Assembly (NCBI GenBank): GCA_016235455.1
Contig: JACRKZ010000012.1
Location: 43,831-107,830, forward strand
Length of the DNA: 64,000 bases
Source of the DNA: Armatimonadota bacterium
GTDB taxonomy: Bacteria; Armatimonadota; UBA10988
Direction: 5' to 3'
Shown here: piece after piece, positions 7,606 to 19,062 of the stretch
Layout of the letters: the number at the start of each line of letters is the position of its first letter
How positions within the stretch are numbered: the stretch's first letter is position 1
Notes under the pieces: generated by a model
The model's input: only the letters and a program-made list of their open reading frames with translations
What the model was told of the DNA's origin: nothing
The model's database searches: none
Translations under genes and position numbers: made by a program

Positions 7606-10600
7606 CTACTTCGCGGCGAGGTCGGCGCCGAGCGTCACCGCTCCGCCAGGCCTGGTGTCCAGCGTGACCGCCCGGTCGCCCAGGCGTACGCGGCATGGGC
7701 CGCCGAGGCTTGAGCGGATTGTCGCCGAGGCGAGCTGGCCGTCGCGCCAGCTCAGGTCGACCTCGAACCCGCCACGACCCCGCAACCCCTGCACCGAGCC
7801 CGTGGACCAGGCCGTGGGCAGCGCCGGCAGCAGTTGCAGCTCACCCGCGTGTGACTGCAGCAGCGCCTCACAGAGCGCGGCGGTGATGCCGAAGTTGCCG
7901 TCGAGCTGCATCGGCGGATGGTTGCCGAACAGGTTGGGCAGCGTGTTGTAGCTCAGCAGGCCGCGCACCATCTCGAACACCTTCTCGCCCTGGCCGAACC
8001 GTGCCCACAGTGCGCAGCGCCAGGCCCAGGCCCATTCGCGCCGGCTGTCGCCGCTCTGGCCTCGGGCCTCCAGCGAGGTGCGAGCCGCCTTGGCCAGCTC
8101 GGGCGTCAGCGTCTCGGAGATCTGCCGGCCGGGATACACGGCGAACAGGTGCGAGGTGTGCCGGTGCTGGTCCTTGGGGTCGTCGCGGTCGACCATCCAC
8201 TCTTGGAGCTGGCCCCACTTCCCGATCTTGGGTCCGAGCAGGTGCGCCTTCATGTCGGTCAGCTTGGCCCGGTACTCGGGGTCGACACCCAGCGCCTCGG
8301 CGGCGGCGATGGTGTTGGTGAACAGATCCCACATGATCTGCTGGTCATAGGAGCAGCCGTCCTCATCGGGGCCATGCTCGGGCGACCAGCCCATGGGCGC
8401 CACCAGCGTGCCGTCCGGCAGCTTCTTGAGCAGATCCTCCCAGAACTCGCACAGCTCGCGCAGCACGGGATAGGCCTTGGCCAGATAGGCCCGGTCGCCC
8501 GAGAAGGCGTAGTGCTCGTAGAGATGCTGGCCATACCACGCGCCGGCCGGCGTGTTCCACTTCCAGCCATGGCCGCCGAAGATGTTGTGGCTGGTGCGCG
8601 CGGTCCAGCCGCGGGCGCCGTGGTAGGCCGGCTCAGCCCGGGTGGCGATACGGCTGGGCTCGGCGATGGCCTGAATCAGATCGAGCAGCGGCACATGGCA
8701 CTCGGCCAGGTTGGCGGATTCGGCTGGCCAGTAGTTCATCTGCACGTTGATGTTGGTGTGGTAGTCGCTGTACCAGGCGGGCTTATTGCTGTCGTTCCAC
8801 AGGCCCTGCAGGTTGGCCGGCAGGCCGCCGGGCCGCGAGCAACTGGCCAGCAGGTAGCGGCCCATGGCGAACAGGTCGGCCACCAACTCCGGGTCGTCCG
8901 GGTCGTTGGCAAACCGCTTGACGCGCTGGTCGGTGGGCAGAGCAGTGCGGTCGGGCGAAGACGTGCCCAGGTCGAGCCGCACACGGCCCAGCAGCGCCAC
9001 CATGTCGGCCTGGTGCGCGGCCAGCAGCGCCGCGTCGTCCTTGGCCAGCGCCGCATCAACCCGTGCCGTGACCGCCGGGTGAGGATCGTCGCCACGCCAC
9101 TTGCGGGCGAAGTCCATGGCGTAGTCGGTGCCCGCGGCCACGACCAGCGTGACGCTGTCGCAGCCGTCGAGCACCAGCGCGCCGTCCACCGCGCTCAGCT
9201 GACCGCCGTCCGCGCGCGCGGCAATCTGCGTCTCGTAGCGCAGGCCGTTGCTCAGGTTGCCCGCACAGGTCAGGCGTGCACCGTCGGCGGTGACCTTGGC
9301 CTGGTGGGCGTCGGCGAAGCGTACGCGGCCCGTGAGCCGGCCGGGCTGGTCGGCGCTGAGCCGCGCGACAAGCACGCCGTCGGCGTGACTGCAGTACACC
9401 TGGCGGCGCCAGGTGGTGCCGGCCAGGTCATACGACACGCGCTGCACGCCGGTGGTCAGGTCCAGCTCGCGGTGGTAGTTGGCCACGGGTGCCGGGGCCG
9501 CGGCGAAGGAGACGCCGTCGAGGCCGATCTCGGCCAACTGGTAACGCATCTCGCCGTGGTTCTCGGTGAACGTGAGCCGGTAGTAGCGGTACCTGGTCGC
9601 GTTGGCGCACGTGTATGCGCGCCGCTCGCCCCGCTTGGCGAACTGCGGCTGGTCGGCGCGCTTGTCCAGGTCCACCCAGGTCTGGCCGTCGGTCGAGCCG
9701 GCCAGGATCCAGGCCTTCGGGTCGCGCGTGGGCGTGTCGTTGGCCGCGACCAGGCTGTAGCCGGTGACGGCGACTTCGCCACCGGCGGGCAGCGCCACCT
9801 GCCAGACCAGCGGCTTGCCCTGATGCTCCACGCACCACTTGGTATCGGGCTGACCATCGGCCGACTGCTGCACGCTCTCATAGTCATAGAACGACGCCTG
9901 GCCGCTGGGGCAACTGACGACGGCGGCACCGGGCGCGCTGGTCTGGGGCAGGTCGACGAACAGGTCGCCCAGGTTCTGGTACGAGCCCATCGAGTCGTAG
10001 TCGCCCGAGGGATTCTCGTCGCCGGTCCACAGGCTGTTCTCGTTGAGCTGGATGCGCTCGGTGGGCACGCCGCCAAAGACCATTGCGCCGAGCCGGCCGT
10101 TGCCCACGGGCAGCGCCTCGCCCGACCAGTTCGTCGCCGGCCTGGTGTACCAGATGGCCGGTCGCACTCGGCTCAGCCCGTTCGCCACCGCTTCCGCCAT
10201 GAGTCGATATCCTTCCGTGTTCGGATGAACCTTGTCCGGCGCCAACTCGGGCCGGCCGAGCAGCACGGGATGCATGTCGAGCACCTCGACGCCGATCTCA
10301 CCCGCGGACCGGAGCAGGTCGGGGATGACTTCGTCGCGGATACGCCCCTCATCGATGCCCCACTGACCAGGGAAGGCGGCCATGGGCGTCAGCAGCACCA
10401 CGCGCGGCCGGCTGGGCCAGTCGCGCAGTTCGGCCACGGTGGCCTTCAGATCAGCGCCGAAGTCGGCCCGGTGCGCCCAGTTCTGGGGTTTGGAGTCGTT
10501 GCCGCCGAGCGACAGCAGGACCAGTTGCGGGCCGAAGGCCTTGGCCCGCTGCCAGGCCTCCTCGCGCACGTACGGCTTGTCGCCCGCGCGCAGCATGGTC

Positions 10601-10824
10601 GACCCGCTGACCGCGAAGTTGACCACCTGGTAGCCCGGCCCGAGCAGCCGGGCCAGCCGCGGCGGCCAGCCTTCGGTCTCGGCATGGGCCGCGCCCACGC
10701 CGACGACGATGCTGTCGCCCAGGCAGGCCACGCGTAGCGGCGCGGGTGCCGCCTGCACGGTGCCGGCCAGCAGGCACAAGGCGACCAGGGCACGACGCAC
10801 GACGGCCAGACGGCACGGGATCAT
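7606..10824 (-). CDS. Secreted SGNH esterase-GH95 alpha-L-fucosidase fusion
   Basis: A 1072-residue exported protein with two enzyme modules. After the signal peptide ([20 protein letters not shown] and following) comes an SGNH hydrolase with GDS at 36-38, GGND at 107-110 and a DxxH block (DKVHPN) near 190, suggesting removal of acyl groups from glycans. From about 210 to the end is a GH95-type fucosidase. It has a jelly-roll N-domain ([16 protein letters not shown]) interrupted by an F5/8-type C-like insert, then an alpha/alpha barrel with the [13 protein letters not shown] motif (Asn691, Asn693), a WSPE Glu near 816 and the DGNFG motif near 975. GGAG lies 7 bp before ATG 10824. The likely role is deacylation and defucosylation of polysaccharide. 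Confidence 0.9.
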   Translation of the reverse strand: MIPCRLAVVRRALVALCLLAGTVQAAPAPLRVACLGDSIVVGVGAAHAETEGWPPRLARLLGPGYQVVNFAVSGSTMLRAGDKPYVREEAWQRAKAFGPQLVLLSLGGNDSKPQNWAHRADFGADLKATVAELRDWPSRPRVVLLTPMAAFPGQWGIDEGRIRDEVIPDLLRSAGEIGVEVLDMHPVLLGRPELAPDKVHPNTEGYRLMAEAVANGLSRVRPAIWYTRPATNWSGEALPVGNGRLGAMVFGGVPTERIQLNENSLWTGDENPSGDYDSMGSYQNLGDLFVDLPQTSAPGAAVVSCPSGQASFYDYESVQQSADGQPDTKWCVEHQGKPLVWQVALPAGGEVAVTGYSLVAANDTPTRDPKAWILAGSTDGQTWVDLDKRADQPQFAKRGERRAYTCANATRYRYYRLTFTENHGEMRYQLAEIGLDGVSFAAAPAPVANYHRELDLTTGVQRVSYDLAGTTWRRQVYCSHADGVLVARLSADQPGRLTGRVRFADAHQAKVTADGARLTCAGNLSNGLRYETQIAARADGGQLSAVDGALVLDGCDSVTLVVAAGTDYAMDFARKWRGDDPHPAVTARVDAALAKDDAALLAAHQADMVALLGRVRLDLGTSSPDRTALPTDQRVKRFANDPDDPELVADLFAMGRYLLASCSRPGGLPANLQGLWNDSNKPAWYSDYHTNINVQMNYWPAESANLAECHVPLLDLIQAIAEPSRIATRAEPAYHGARGWTARTSHNIFGGHGWKWNTPAGAWYGQHLYEHYAFSGDRAYLAKAYPVLRELCEFWEDLLKKLPDGTLVAPMGWSPEHGPDEDGCSYDQQIMWDLFTNTIAAAEALGVDPEYRAKLTDMKAHLLGPKIGKWGQLQEWMVDRDDPKDQHRHTSHLFAVYPGRQISETLTPELAKAARTSLEARGQSGDSRREWAWAWRCALWARFGQGEKVFEMVRGLLSYNTLPNLFGNHPPMQLDGNFGITAALCEALLQSHAGELQLLPALPTAWSTGSVQGLRGRGGFEVDLSWRDGQLASATIRSSLGGPCRVRLGDRAVTLDTRPGGAVTLGADLAAK

Positions 10825-10877
10825 CGCAGCACTCCGTGGTCGGAGTTCGCGGCGCCGGTGGGTCATCCTCTGTGGGC

Positions 10878-11236
10878 TCAGCGGCGCGTCAGCAACAGCA
10901 GGACGCGGCAGCGGCCGGCATCGCCGCTGTCGACGCGGAGCCGCAGCGAAAGCCCGGCGCGCGACCACTCGTCGCCGCGCGGCTGCCAGCCATCGGCGGC
11001 CAGACGAGCCGCCATGTCGGTGCGAACGGCGGATGCCTCGGCTGCCACGTCGTAGGTTACGCTACGCCAGCGCAGCAGTCGAGAGCCGCCGGTGGCCGAG
11101 CGAGCCACGACGGCACTGGGCATCGGCAGCACCACGCTCGCCAGAGGATCGGGCAGCCGCCAGGCGGCGACATAGAGGCCGGCCAGCACCGCCATGACGG
11201 CCAGGCCGAGCAGTCGCATGCGGCGCAAATCGGGGT

Positions 11237-11240
<4 letters not shown>
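10878..11240 (-). CDS. Small membrane-anchored hypothetical protein
   Basis: A 120-residue protein with one N-terminal transmembrane segment (about residues 9-26, [20 protein letters not shown]) and a probable extracytoplasmic domain of about 90 residues with alternating strand-like sequence ([22 protein letters not shown]). Its ATG overlaps the stop of the sigma-54 regulator gene (ATGA at 11237-11240), so it is translationally coupled to the signalling operon. No family is recognised. Context suggests an accessory or output of the upstream two-component system, but this is inference. Confidence 0.6.
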
Positions 11241-12639
<1,399 letters not shown>

Positions 12640-12640
<1 letters not shown>

Positions 12641-13542
12641 CAGGCATCCTCATGCTCATCCGACCAGACGACCGTACCGGTGCTGCCTTCGCCGCGCGCC
12701 TGCATCATGGAGTGCTGAGCACGGGCCAGCATCTCGCCCAGATCGGCGATCTCGCGGTCGACGATGGCCACGCCGAAGTTGGCCAGGATCGGCAGCATCA
12801 CCCCGTTGACCTCGATGCACAGCGCATTGAGCCGCTCGGACAGCCGCTCGATGGCGACCACCGCGCGGTCCCGGCTGGTGTGCGGCATGAGCACGATGAA
12901 GCCGCTCTCGGAGTAGCGCGTGGGCACGTCGAGCGCGCGCACGTTCTCGCGCAGGAAGCGGCCCACGCGGCGCAACAGGATGTCGCCGGCGGCCGAGCCG
13001 TACTGCTCCTCCACGGCCTCCACCGTGGCCACGTCGATGGCCACCAGCGCCAGCGATGAACTGATGCCGTAGCGCTGCTGGCGGTAGAGTTCCTCGCGAA
13101 GACGATCCTCGAAATGCTCGCGGTCGCCCAACTCGGTCAGCGTATCGGTGTGGGCCGCCCGCTGGTAGGCGCGTGCGCGGCGCAGCGCCGTCTGGACGCG
13201 AGCCAGCAGCTCCTCGCGGTCAAACGGTTTGGGTATGTAGTCGTCGGCGCCGAGTTCCAGGCCTTCGGCCAGCTCGAAGTGCTGGCCCCGCGCGGACAGG
13301 AAGACGAACGGTACGAGCTCGAACCCGGTCGTCTGGCGCACGCGCTGGCACAGATCGGAGCCGGCCAGGTCGGGCATCATCACATCGGACACGATGAGAT
13401 GGGGCAGCACGCGCTCCAGCTTGGCCAGCGCTTCCAGCCCGCCCGAGGCGCAGGTCACCTCATAGCCCCCGCGCGACAGAACGTAGTCGAGCAGTTCCAG
13501 CATCGACGGCTCATCGTCGACGACCAAGATGCGTGCACTCAC
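12640..13542 (-). CDS. Response regulator with degenerate GGDEF domain
   Basis: A 300-residue protein. The N-terminal receiver is canonical (acidic pair near 10, phospho-acceptor Asp53 in VSDVMMPD, Lys in PKPFD). A C-terminal GGDEF-fold domain starts about residue 130 (HTDTLTELGDREHF). In place of the active-site GGDEF it reads SESGF at 211-215, and the conserved substrate-binding Asn/Asp positions are also altered. It is therefore predicted not to make cyclic di-GMP; it may bind a nucleotide or act as a protein-interaction switch. GTG 13542 is chosen because it forms a GTGA overlap with the stop of the kinase gene and places the receiver strand at the N-terminus; an upstream in-frame start at 13566 is less likely. 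Confidence 0.9.
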
Positions 13543-14603
13543 GCCGAGCCACCTTCCCGCTGCCACGGCAAACAGACCCGGAACGTGCTACCGACGCCCA
13601 GGTCACTGCTCACTTCGATACGGCCCTCATGGGCCTCGACCAATTCGCGCGCAATGGCCAGGCCCAGGCCGGTCCCACGCGGTCCGATGCCGCTCGCGCG
13701 GCATCGGTAGAACTTGGCGAAAATGTGGGGCAAATCCTCTTTGGCGATGCCGCATCCGGTGTCGCTGACCACCAGACACAGCTCGCCGGCCGACTCGACC
13801 GCGCTCAGCCTGACCTGGCCGCCCGGTTGGGCGAACTTGACCGCGTTGCCCAGCAGATTGGCCAACACCTGGCTGAGCTGGTCGCGGTCGGCCACCATCG
13901 TCCAGTCGGCCGGCGGCAGCTCGCCGCTCACCTCGATGCCCGTGTCGCGTGCGGCCAGCCGGGCCACAACCAGCGCGTCGTGCAGCAGATCGGCCACGAC
14001 GAAGGTGGTGTCGAGTCGCGCGCGTCGCCCGGCCTCGATGCGGCTGATGTCCAGCAGGTCGTCGATCAGCCGGCTGAGCCGGTCGGTCTCGGCCCGCGCG
14101 ATGGTCAGGAACTTGCGCCGCATGGGCGGCGCGAGCGACTCCTCGTCCTCGAGCACCACCCCGAGGAAGCCCTTGATGGCGGCCATCGGCGTGCGCAGCT
14201 CGTGCGAGACGTTGCTGACGAATTCGGTCTTGAGCCGGTTGACCTCGGCGTCGCGCGTGACGTCGCGGTATGAAACCAGCCAGCCCGGCGGCTCGGCCTC
14301 CGCGGCCAGTCGGCTGACCCGCCGACGGACCACGCGCTCGTCGGGATACTGCAGCTCCAACTCGACCTCTTCGTCCTCGTCCTGGTGTTCCGCCAGACGC
14401 AAGTAGAGGTCGGGGTCGGCCATGCAGTTGAGCACATGCTGCCGAACCGCGCTCAATTCCGTGGTCGGCGCCAGCGCAAAGAGATCCCAGAAACGCCGGT
14501 TGGCGCCCAGCAGCCGCTGCTGATCATCGATTAGCAGCAGGGCCTCGTCAACGGCGTCCAGCACTGTCCACATTGAACGATTGTCTGGCGTGGCGATACT
14601 CAC
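13539..14603 (-). CDS. PAS-domain sensor histidine kinase
   Basis: A 354-residue kinase without transmembrane segments, so probably a cytoplasmic sensor. A PAS domain covers about residues 12-118. A HisKA domain contains the phospho-acceptor His134 (VSNVSHELRTP), and the HATPase domain has N-box NLLGNAVKF, G1 DTGCGIA and G2 GTGLGLAI. All catalytic motifs are present. GTG 14603 is chosen because AGGAAGAG lies 5 bp upstream; ATG 14573 at the PAS start is the alternative. The downstream genes overlap it, so it very likely phosphorylates the two regulators at 12640 and 11237. It is divergent from the glycosyltransferase at 14677. Confidence 0.92.
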   Translation of the reverse strand: MSIATPDNRSMWTVLDAVDEALLLIDDQQRLLGANRRFWDLFALAPTTELSAVRQHVLNCMADPDLYLRLAEHQDEDEEVELELQYPDERVVRRRVSRLAAEAEPPGWLVSYRDVTRDAEVNRLKTEFVSNVSHELRTPMAAIKGFLGVVLEDEESLAPPMRRKFLTIARAETDRLSRLIDDLLDISRIEAGRRARLDTTFVVADLLHDALVVARLAARDTGIEVSGELPPADWTMVADRDQLSQVLANLLGNAVKFAQPGGQVRLSAVESAGELCLVVSDTGCGIAKEDLPHIFAKFYRCRASGIGPRGTGLGLAIARELVEAHEGRIEVSSDLGVGSTFRVCLPWQREGGSA

Positions 14604-14676
14604 GCGTACTCTTCCTTGGCCCGGAGCACGCACCATGGTCGGAAGGAGCCACCGCCCCCCACGCGAACCTTGCACC

Positions 14677-15813
14677 ATGCGCGTCCTGGCCGTCACCAGC
14701 CTCTACCCCACACTGGCCCAGCCGCACTTCGCCGCGTTCATGCCCGGGCGCATGCGCGGGCTTGCCGCACATGCCAATGTCGATCTGCTCCTCTGCCGTC
14801 AGACACACCCACTTGGCTACCGGTTCCGACTGCCCACCAGCATCGTGGTAGATCCGCTTGATCAGTTGACCATCTGGCCCGCGCAGTTCATTGCGCTGCG
14901 CGGCGTCGCGAGGAGTCGGAGGGCCAGACAGATGCTTGGCGGCGCCCGCCGAGCGGTGCGGCAGATGGACCGTTCGTGGGATGTGGTGCTGGGGCATTTC
15001 CTTGTGCCCGACGGCGTCTGCGCCGCGCTGCTGGCCGCGGAACTGGGCCTGCCCGTGGTGCTCGTGGCACATGGCAGCGATGTGCACACCAAGGCGGCCG
15101 ACCCGCGCTGCCACGCCGATCTGGCTTGGGCGCTGGGCCAGGCCAAGGGGCTGATCGTCGTCAGCGACGACCTGCGGCGCCGACTCGCCGACCTGGGTTT
15201 CGCGCTGCCGCCGACGACCGTGCTGCCCTGCGGTTACGACCCTGCCCTGTTCGCCCCCCGCAGCCAGACCGAGGCACGCGCGCGGCTGGGCTTCATGCCG
15301 GGCTCGTGGCTGGTCTACGTCGGTGCGCTGCGCGGGGTCAAGCGGCTCGACGTGCTGCTGCAGGCCCTGGCGCTGGTGCCCGATGTGCATCTGGCCGTGG
15401 TGGGCGACGGCGATCAGGCCCAGCCGCTGCGGTCGCTGGCCCGCTCGCTGGGGCTGGACGCGCGCGTGCACTGGGCGGGAGCGCGACCGCACGACGAGGT
15501 GCCGGACTTCCTGGCCGCGGCCGACGCCGTCGTGCTGAGCAGCGACCGCGAGGGCACCCCGACCATCCTGACCGAGGCGCTGGCCATGGGCCGGCCGGTG
15601 GTGGCCACGGCGGTTGGCGGCATTCCGGAGTTGGTCGGCGACCTCGCCAGGCTGGCGCCGCCCGGCCAGCCGCAAGCACTGGCCCAGGCCATCGCGGGAA
15701 CCCTCGCCGCCCCGCCGCCGTCGGACCGTCTGCGCAACGCGGTGGCGCACCTGACCCTCGACGCGGTCGGTCGGGCCGAAAGTGAGTTCCTGCGCGCCTG
15801 CATCGAGGAGTGA
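14677..15813 (+). CDS. GT4-family glycosyltransferase
   Basis: A 378-residue GT-B fold enzyme. The N-terminal Rossmann half begins MRVLAVTSLYPTLAQPHFAAF and includes VLVAHGSDVHT. The C-terminal donor-binding half has the VGALRGVKRLDVLL block and the retaining GT4 signature E-x7-E as SDREGTPTILTEALAMGRPV. It transfers a sugar from a nucleotide donor, probably to a lipid-linked or surface acceptor, at the cytoplasmic face. It is the first gene of a three-gene run with 3-bp spacings. The sugar specificity cannot be read from the sequence. Confidence 0.9.
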   Translation: MRVLAVTSLYPTLAQPHFAAFMPGRMRGLAAHANVDLLLCRQTHPLGYRFRLPTSIVVDPLDQLTIWPAQFIALRGVARSRRARQMLGGARRAVRQMDRSWDVVLGHFLVPDGVCAALLAAELGLPVVLVAHGSDVHTKAADPRCHADLAWALGQAKGLIVVSDDLRRRLADLGFALPPTTVLPCGYDPALFAPRSQTEARARLGFMPGSWLVYVGALRGVKRLDVLLQALALVPDVHLAVVGDGDQAQPLRSLARSLGLDARVHWAGARPHDEVPDFLAAADAVVLSSDREGTPTILTEALAMGRPVVATAVGGIPELVGDLARLAPPGQPQALAQAIAGTLAAPPPSDRLRNAVAHLTLDAVGRAESEFLRACIEE

Positions 15814-15816
15814 ACC

Positions 15817-16812
15817 ATGGCGCTCGGTTGGGCCATCTCGGGAGTCAGCGACATCGCCACCAAGGCCCTGGCGCCGGCCGTGCTGGCTCAGCCTGACGCC
15901 GAGCTGGTCGCGGTCTACAGCCGTTCGGCCCGGCGGGGCGGCGAGTTCGCCCAGCGCTTTGGCAGCAGCGCGGTCTACACGGACTTCGGCGCCATGCTGT
16001 CCGACCCCGCGGTGGACATCGTCTACGTCGGCGGCGAGGTGGACCGGCACCGACCGGAGACCATCGCCGCCGCCGAAGCCGGCCGGCATGTGCTGTGCGA
16101 GAAGCCCATGGCGCTCGACGCAGCCGAATGCCGTGCCATGATCGACGCCTGCGCGGCCAACGGCGTGCATCTGGCCATCGCCTACTATCGGCGCTACTAC
16201 CCGTCGGTGCGCAAGCTGACCGAGTTGGTCCAAGCCGGCGCGTTGGGCCAGGTGCTGCAGGCGGCGATCGACATGAGCTACTACCGGCGGCCGCTGGGCG
16301 AGCGCGACTGGCGCACACAGCCGGCAGGCGGGGGCGGCGCGCTGATGGACATCGGCAGCCACCGGTTGGACGTGCTCTGCGGCCTGCTCGGCGAGCCGCG
16401 GCGCGTGGCGGGCTTCACGGCCCATCGGGTGCACGAGCACTGGGCGCCGGATGTGGAGACGCTGATCGTCGAGTTCGCCTGTGGCGCGCAAGCCACGTTG
16501 CGCTGCAACTGGTGCGCGGGCGCCAGCCAGGACCTGTTCACCGTGGTCGGCACCGAGGCGGTGGCGCTGCTCGGCGCGCTGGAGGAGCCCAGCTTCATCC
16601 TGCGCCGCCGCGGCCAGCCCGACGAGATGGTGCAGGCCGGCGCGCCGGCCGCGATCACCCACGGCCCGCTGGTCGACGACCTGACCCAGCGCCTGCTGGC
16701 CGGTCAGCCGCCGCGCTTCGATGGCCTGGCCGGCTACCAGGCCAGCCGCATCATGGACGGCTGCTACCGGTCGGCGGCCACGGGCTCACTGATCGAATTG
16801 GGAGAGACGTAA
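15817..16812 (+). CDS. Gfo/Idh/MocA-family oxidoreductase
   Basis: A 331-residue NAD(P)-dependent enzyme acting on a sugar or inositol-like substrate. The Rossmann domain is N-terminal, but the usual GxGxIA motif is replaced by SGVSDIA, so the dinucleotide loop is atypical. The hallmark EKP motif is present as CEKPMAL, and the C-terminal domain carries GGALMDIGSHRLDVLC, whose Asp and His are the family's catalytic region. The start is set by GAGGAG upstream of ATG 15817, 3 bp after the GT4 stop. Its position behind a glycosyltransferase suggests sugar modification, but the substrate is unknown. Confidence 0.88.
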   Translation: MALGWAISGVSDIATKALAPAVLAQPDAELVAVYSRSARRGGEFAQRFGSSAVYTDFGAMLSDPAVDIVYVGGEVDRHRPETIAAAEAGRHVLCEKPMALDAAECRAMIDACAANGVHLAIAYYRRYYPSVRKLTELVQAGALGQVLQAAIDMSYYRRPLGERDWRTQPAGGGGALMDIGSHRLDVLCGLLGEPRRVAGFTAHRVHEHWAPDVETLIVEFACGAQATLRCNWCAGASQDLFTVVGTEAVALLGALEEPSFILRRRGQPDEMVQAGAPAAITHGPLVDDLTQRLLAGQPPRFDGLAGYQASRIMDGCYRSAATGSLIELGET

Positions 16813-16815
16813 CCT

Positions 16816-18942
16816 ATGAACTGCTTGCTACTGTCAGTGCTGCTGGCCACGGCCAACGCATCACCCAGCTTGAATGCCAAGGTCAGTTGGCTGGGCAATA
16901 CCTTCCCCGGCGCGGCGAAGTGGGTCCAGCAGGACATTGCCAGCGTGGCGGTCACGCCCGACGGCGAGGTCTATACCAGCGTGCCGTGGGATGAGGCCGG
17001 CGGCGAGGTCAGCCGCTACAAGGACGGTGACCGGCTCGGCACCGCGCGCCACACCCGCGGCTGGGGCTACGACGGCGGTGTCGGCGTCGCGGTCAACAGC
17101 AAGTACGTCTACTTCGGTCAGTCGGTGGACTGCGAAGGCGGCGGGCTCAAAGACCCCGACACGTGGCCGGACAAGGGCCGGCACTGGTTCGGCGTGTCGC
17201 GGCGAAAGCGCGCCGACTTCACTCAGTCTGCGCCGTTCCCCGGTGGCAAGGGCGGCAAGGGCGACACGCTGCGCGGCGGGTTCCTGGTGGTCAATGACGT
17301 GGCCGAAGGTGCCAAGGCGCAGATCGGCGGCCTGTGGGCCACGGAGACCCAGCTCTTCGTCAGCAACCCGGCCACGGGCAAGGTGCTCGTCTACGATGCC
17401 GAGACCATGGCGCCGGTGCGCGAATGGGCTGTCGACAAGCCGGGCTCCATCGCCCAGGACACTGCGGGCCGGCTGTGGGTGTTGCGCACCACCACGCCGG
17501 CCGAGTTGCGCGCCTACAGCGCCGACGGCACGGCGGGCGCGGCCTACACCTTCGAGGCCACGGCCAAGCCGACCAACCTCTGCGCCGACCGCGGCCGGCT
17601 GCTGGTCACCGACTGCGGGCCTAGCCAGCAGGTGCGCATCATCGGTGACCTGGACGGCACACCGCGCGAGATTGGCCGCTTCGGCGTACCCGGCGGCATC
17701 TACGCCGAGCCGTCGGGCCGGGTCGGGCCGGGCCGGCTGAACATGCCCAGCGCGCTCGGCGTGGACGCCGCGGGCCGGGTCTACGTGGCCAACGACGGCC
17801 AGAGCGGCGGCGGCGGCACGGTATTGCAGTGCTATGAGCCCGACGGCAAGCTGGTCTGGGAGCTGCAGGGTCTGACCTTCGTCGACGTGGCCGCAGCCGA
17901 CCCGGTCAATGAGACGGATGTGTTCACCAAGGAGGAGCGCTTCCGCCTGGACTACAGCAAGCCCGCGGGCCGCGAAGCGACCTACGCCGGCTACACCATC
18001 AACCCGTTCCGCTACCCCGACGACCCGCGTCTGCACCTGTGGTCGGGCGGCGCGTGGGTGCGGCGCATCGAGGGCAGGCGCTTCCTATTCGTGTTGGACA
18101 TGAACGCCGAGTGGCTGCAGGTCTACCGCTTCGACGCCGCCAGTGGCGAGACGGCCATTCCGTCGGGCATGTTCAGCAAGCGCCAGATCCGCGACAAGCA
18201 AGGCTGGCCCAACGGCCAACCGGCCCGCGGCGAGTGGATCTGGCGCGACGCCAACGGCAACGGCGCCTTCGACGAGGGCGAGTATGTGCGCAGTGAACGC
18301 GACACGCCGGAATGCCAGGGCTGGTGGGTCGATGCCAAGGGCAACGTCTGGCAGGTCATGGAAAACGAGGGCATCCGCTGCCTGCCGATGCGCGGGCTCG
18401 ACGCCAAGGGCAACCCCACTTGGGATCTGACCGAGCCGCGCACCTGGCCCAAGCCCGCCGAGTTTGCCCAACTCCGGCGCCTGCGCTACGACTCGGCGAC
18501 GGACACGATGATCCTGGGCGGCACCACCACCGAACACAAGAACCAGCACTGGAAGCCGATGGGCCCGGTGATGGTGCGCTACGATAAGTGGAGCAGCGCC
18601 GCGCCGTCCCGCCGCTGGACGTTGGTCGCACCGTATAGCGATGGCGCGCAAGGGCACTTCTCGTGTGAGCCGATGGGCTTCGATGTCGCCGGCGACTATC
18701 TCTTCGTGCCGTATACCGGCGAATCGAAGGAGATGGGCTACGCGTACGGCCATGTGGAGGTCTTCCGGCTCGACGACGCCTCGCCCGTCGGCCACATGGA
18801 GCCGACGCCGGAGATCGGCCAGGTCGGCTTGCAGGACCTGCGCGAAACGATGTCAGCCACGCGCCGCCCCGACGGCGAGTACGTGATCTTCCTGGAGGAC
18901 GACTACAAGTCCAAGACGGTTATGTATCGCTGGAAGCCGTAG
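16816..18942 (+). CDS. Secreted NHL/propeller-like protein of unknown function
   Basis: A 708-residue exported protein with a signal peptide of about 15 residues (MNCLLLSVLLATANA). The body has repeated strand patterns such as SVAVTPDGEVYTSV, LWATETQLFVSN, LGVDAAGRVYVAND and WWVDAKGNVWQV, typical of NHL or SMP-30-type beta-propellers; I estimate two propeller-like halves. Such proteins are abundant in Armatimonadota and Planctomycetota and may bind or process glycans, but no catalytic residue can be assigned. GGGAGAG overlapping the end of the upstream oxidoreductase gene gives ATG 16816. It ends at the nested palindrome shared with the convergent malQ. Confidence 0.8.
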   Translation: MNCLLLSVLLATANASPSLNAKVSWLGNTFPGAAKWVQQDIASVAVTPDGEVYTSVPWDEAGGEVSRYKDGDRLGTARHTRGWGYDGGVGVAVNSKYVYFGQSVDCEGGGLKDPDTWPDKGRHWFGVSRRKRADFTQSAPFPGGKGGKGDTLRGGFLVVNDVAEGAKAQIGGLWATETQLFVSNPATGKVLVYDAETMAPVREWAVDKPGSIAQDTAGRLWVLRTTTPAELRAYSADGTAGAAYTFEATAKPTNLCADRGRLLVTDCGPSQQVRIIGDLDGTPREIGRFGVPGGIYAEPSGRVGPGRLNMPSALGVDAAGRVYVANDGQSGGGGTVLQCYEPDGKLVWELQGLTFVDVAAADPVNETDVFTKEERFRLDYSKPAGREATYAGYTINPFRYPDDPRLHLWSGGAWVRRIEGRRFLFVLDMNAEWLQVYRFDAASGETAIPSGMFSKRQIRDKQGWPNGQPARGEWIWRDANGNGAFDEGEYVRSERDTPECQGWWVDAKGNVWQVMENEGIRCLPMRGLDAKGNPTWDLTEPRTWPKPAEFAQLRRLRYDSATDTMILGGTTTEHKNQHWKPMGPVMVRYDKWSSAAPSRRWTLVAPYSDGAQGHFSCEPMGFDVAGDYLFVPYTGESKEMGYAYGHVEVFRLDDASPVGHMEPTPEIGQVGLQDLRETMSATRRPDGEYVIFLEDDYKSKTVMYRWKP

Positions 18943-18947
18943 GCGGC

Positions 18948-19043
18948 AGTGTCAGGGGCCTCTCGCAATTAGCGGTGTCAGGGACCGATTTCACGCGTGA
19001 AAACGGTCCCTGACACCGTTAATAGCGAGAGGCCCCTGACACT
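18948..19043. repeat. Nested palindrome between convergent genes, REP-like or bidirectional terminator
   Basis: A 96-bp structure fills the gap between the propeller gene (stop 18942) and malQ (stop 19063). The outer arms at 18948-18966 and 19025-19043 are a perfect 19-bp inverted repeat. An inner pair of about 20 bp has one mismatch, and the centre is the perfect palindrome TTTCACGCGTGAAA. Both arm levels carry the same word, GTGTCAGGG(G/A)CC, so the motif occurs four times in alternating orientation. Words of this type occur in REP elements linked to IS200-like (RAYT) transposases in other genomes, but no transposase is present here. Position alone suggests a role in termination for both genes. 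Confidence 0.8.
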
Positions 19044-19062
19044 GTTCCTTCCGGCGCCGCCG

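Noticed and set aside
7918..10737. A 939-residue open frame opposite the GH95 fusion, and similar long frames at 5710-7713 and 54248-56701
   Set aside because: Each lies exactly antisense to a gene with intact family motifs and has no recognisable domain or ribosome binding site.
18948..19043. Intrinsic terminator with T-run
   Set aside because: The structure has no T-run on either side. It is kept as a repeat with a possible termination role only.
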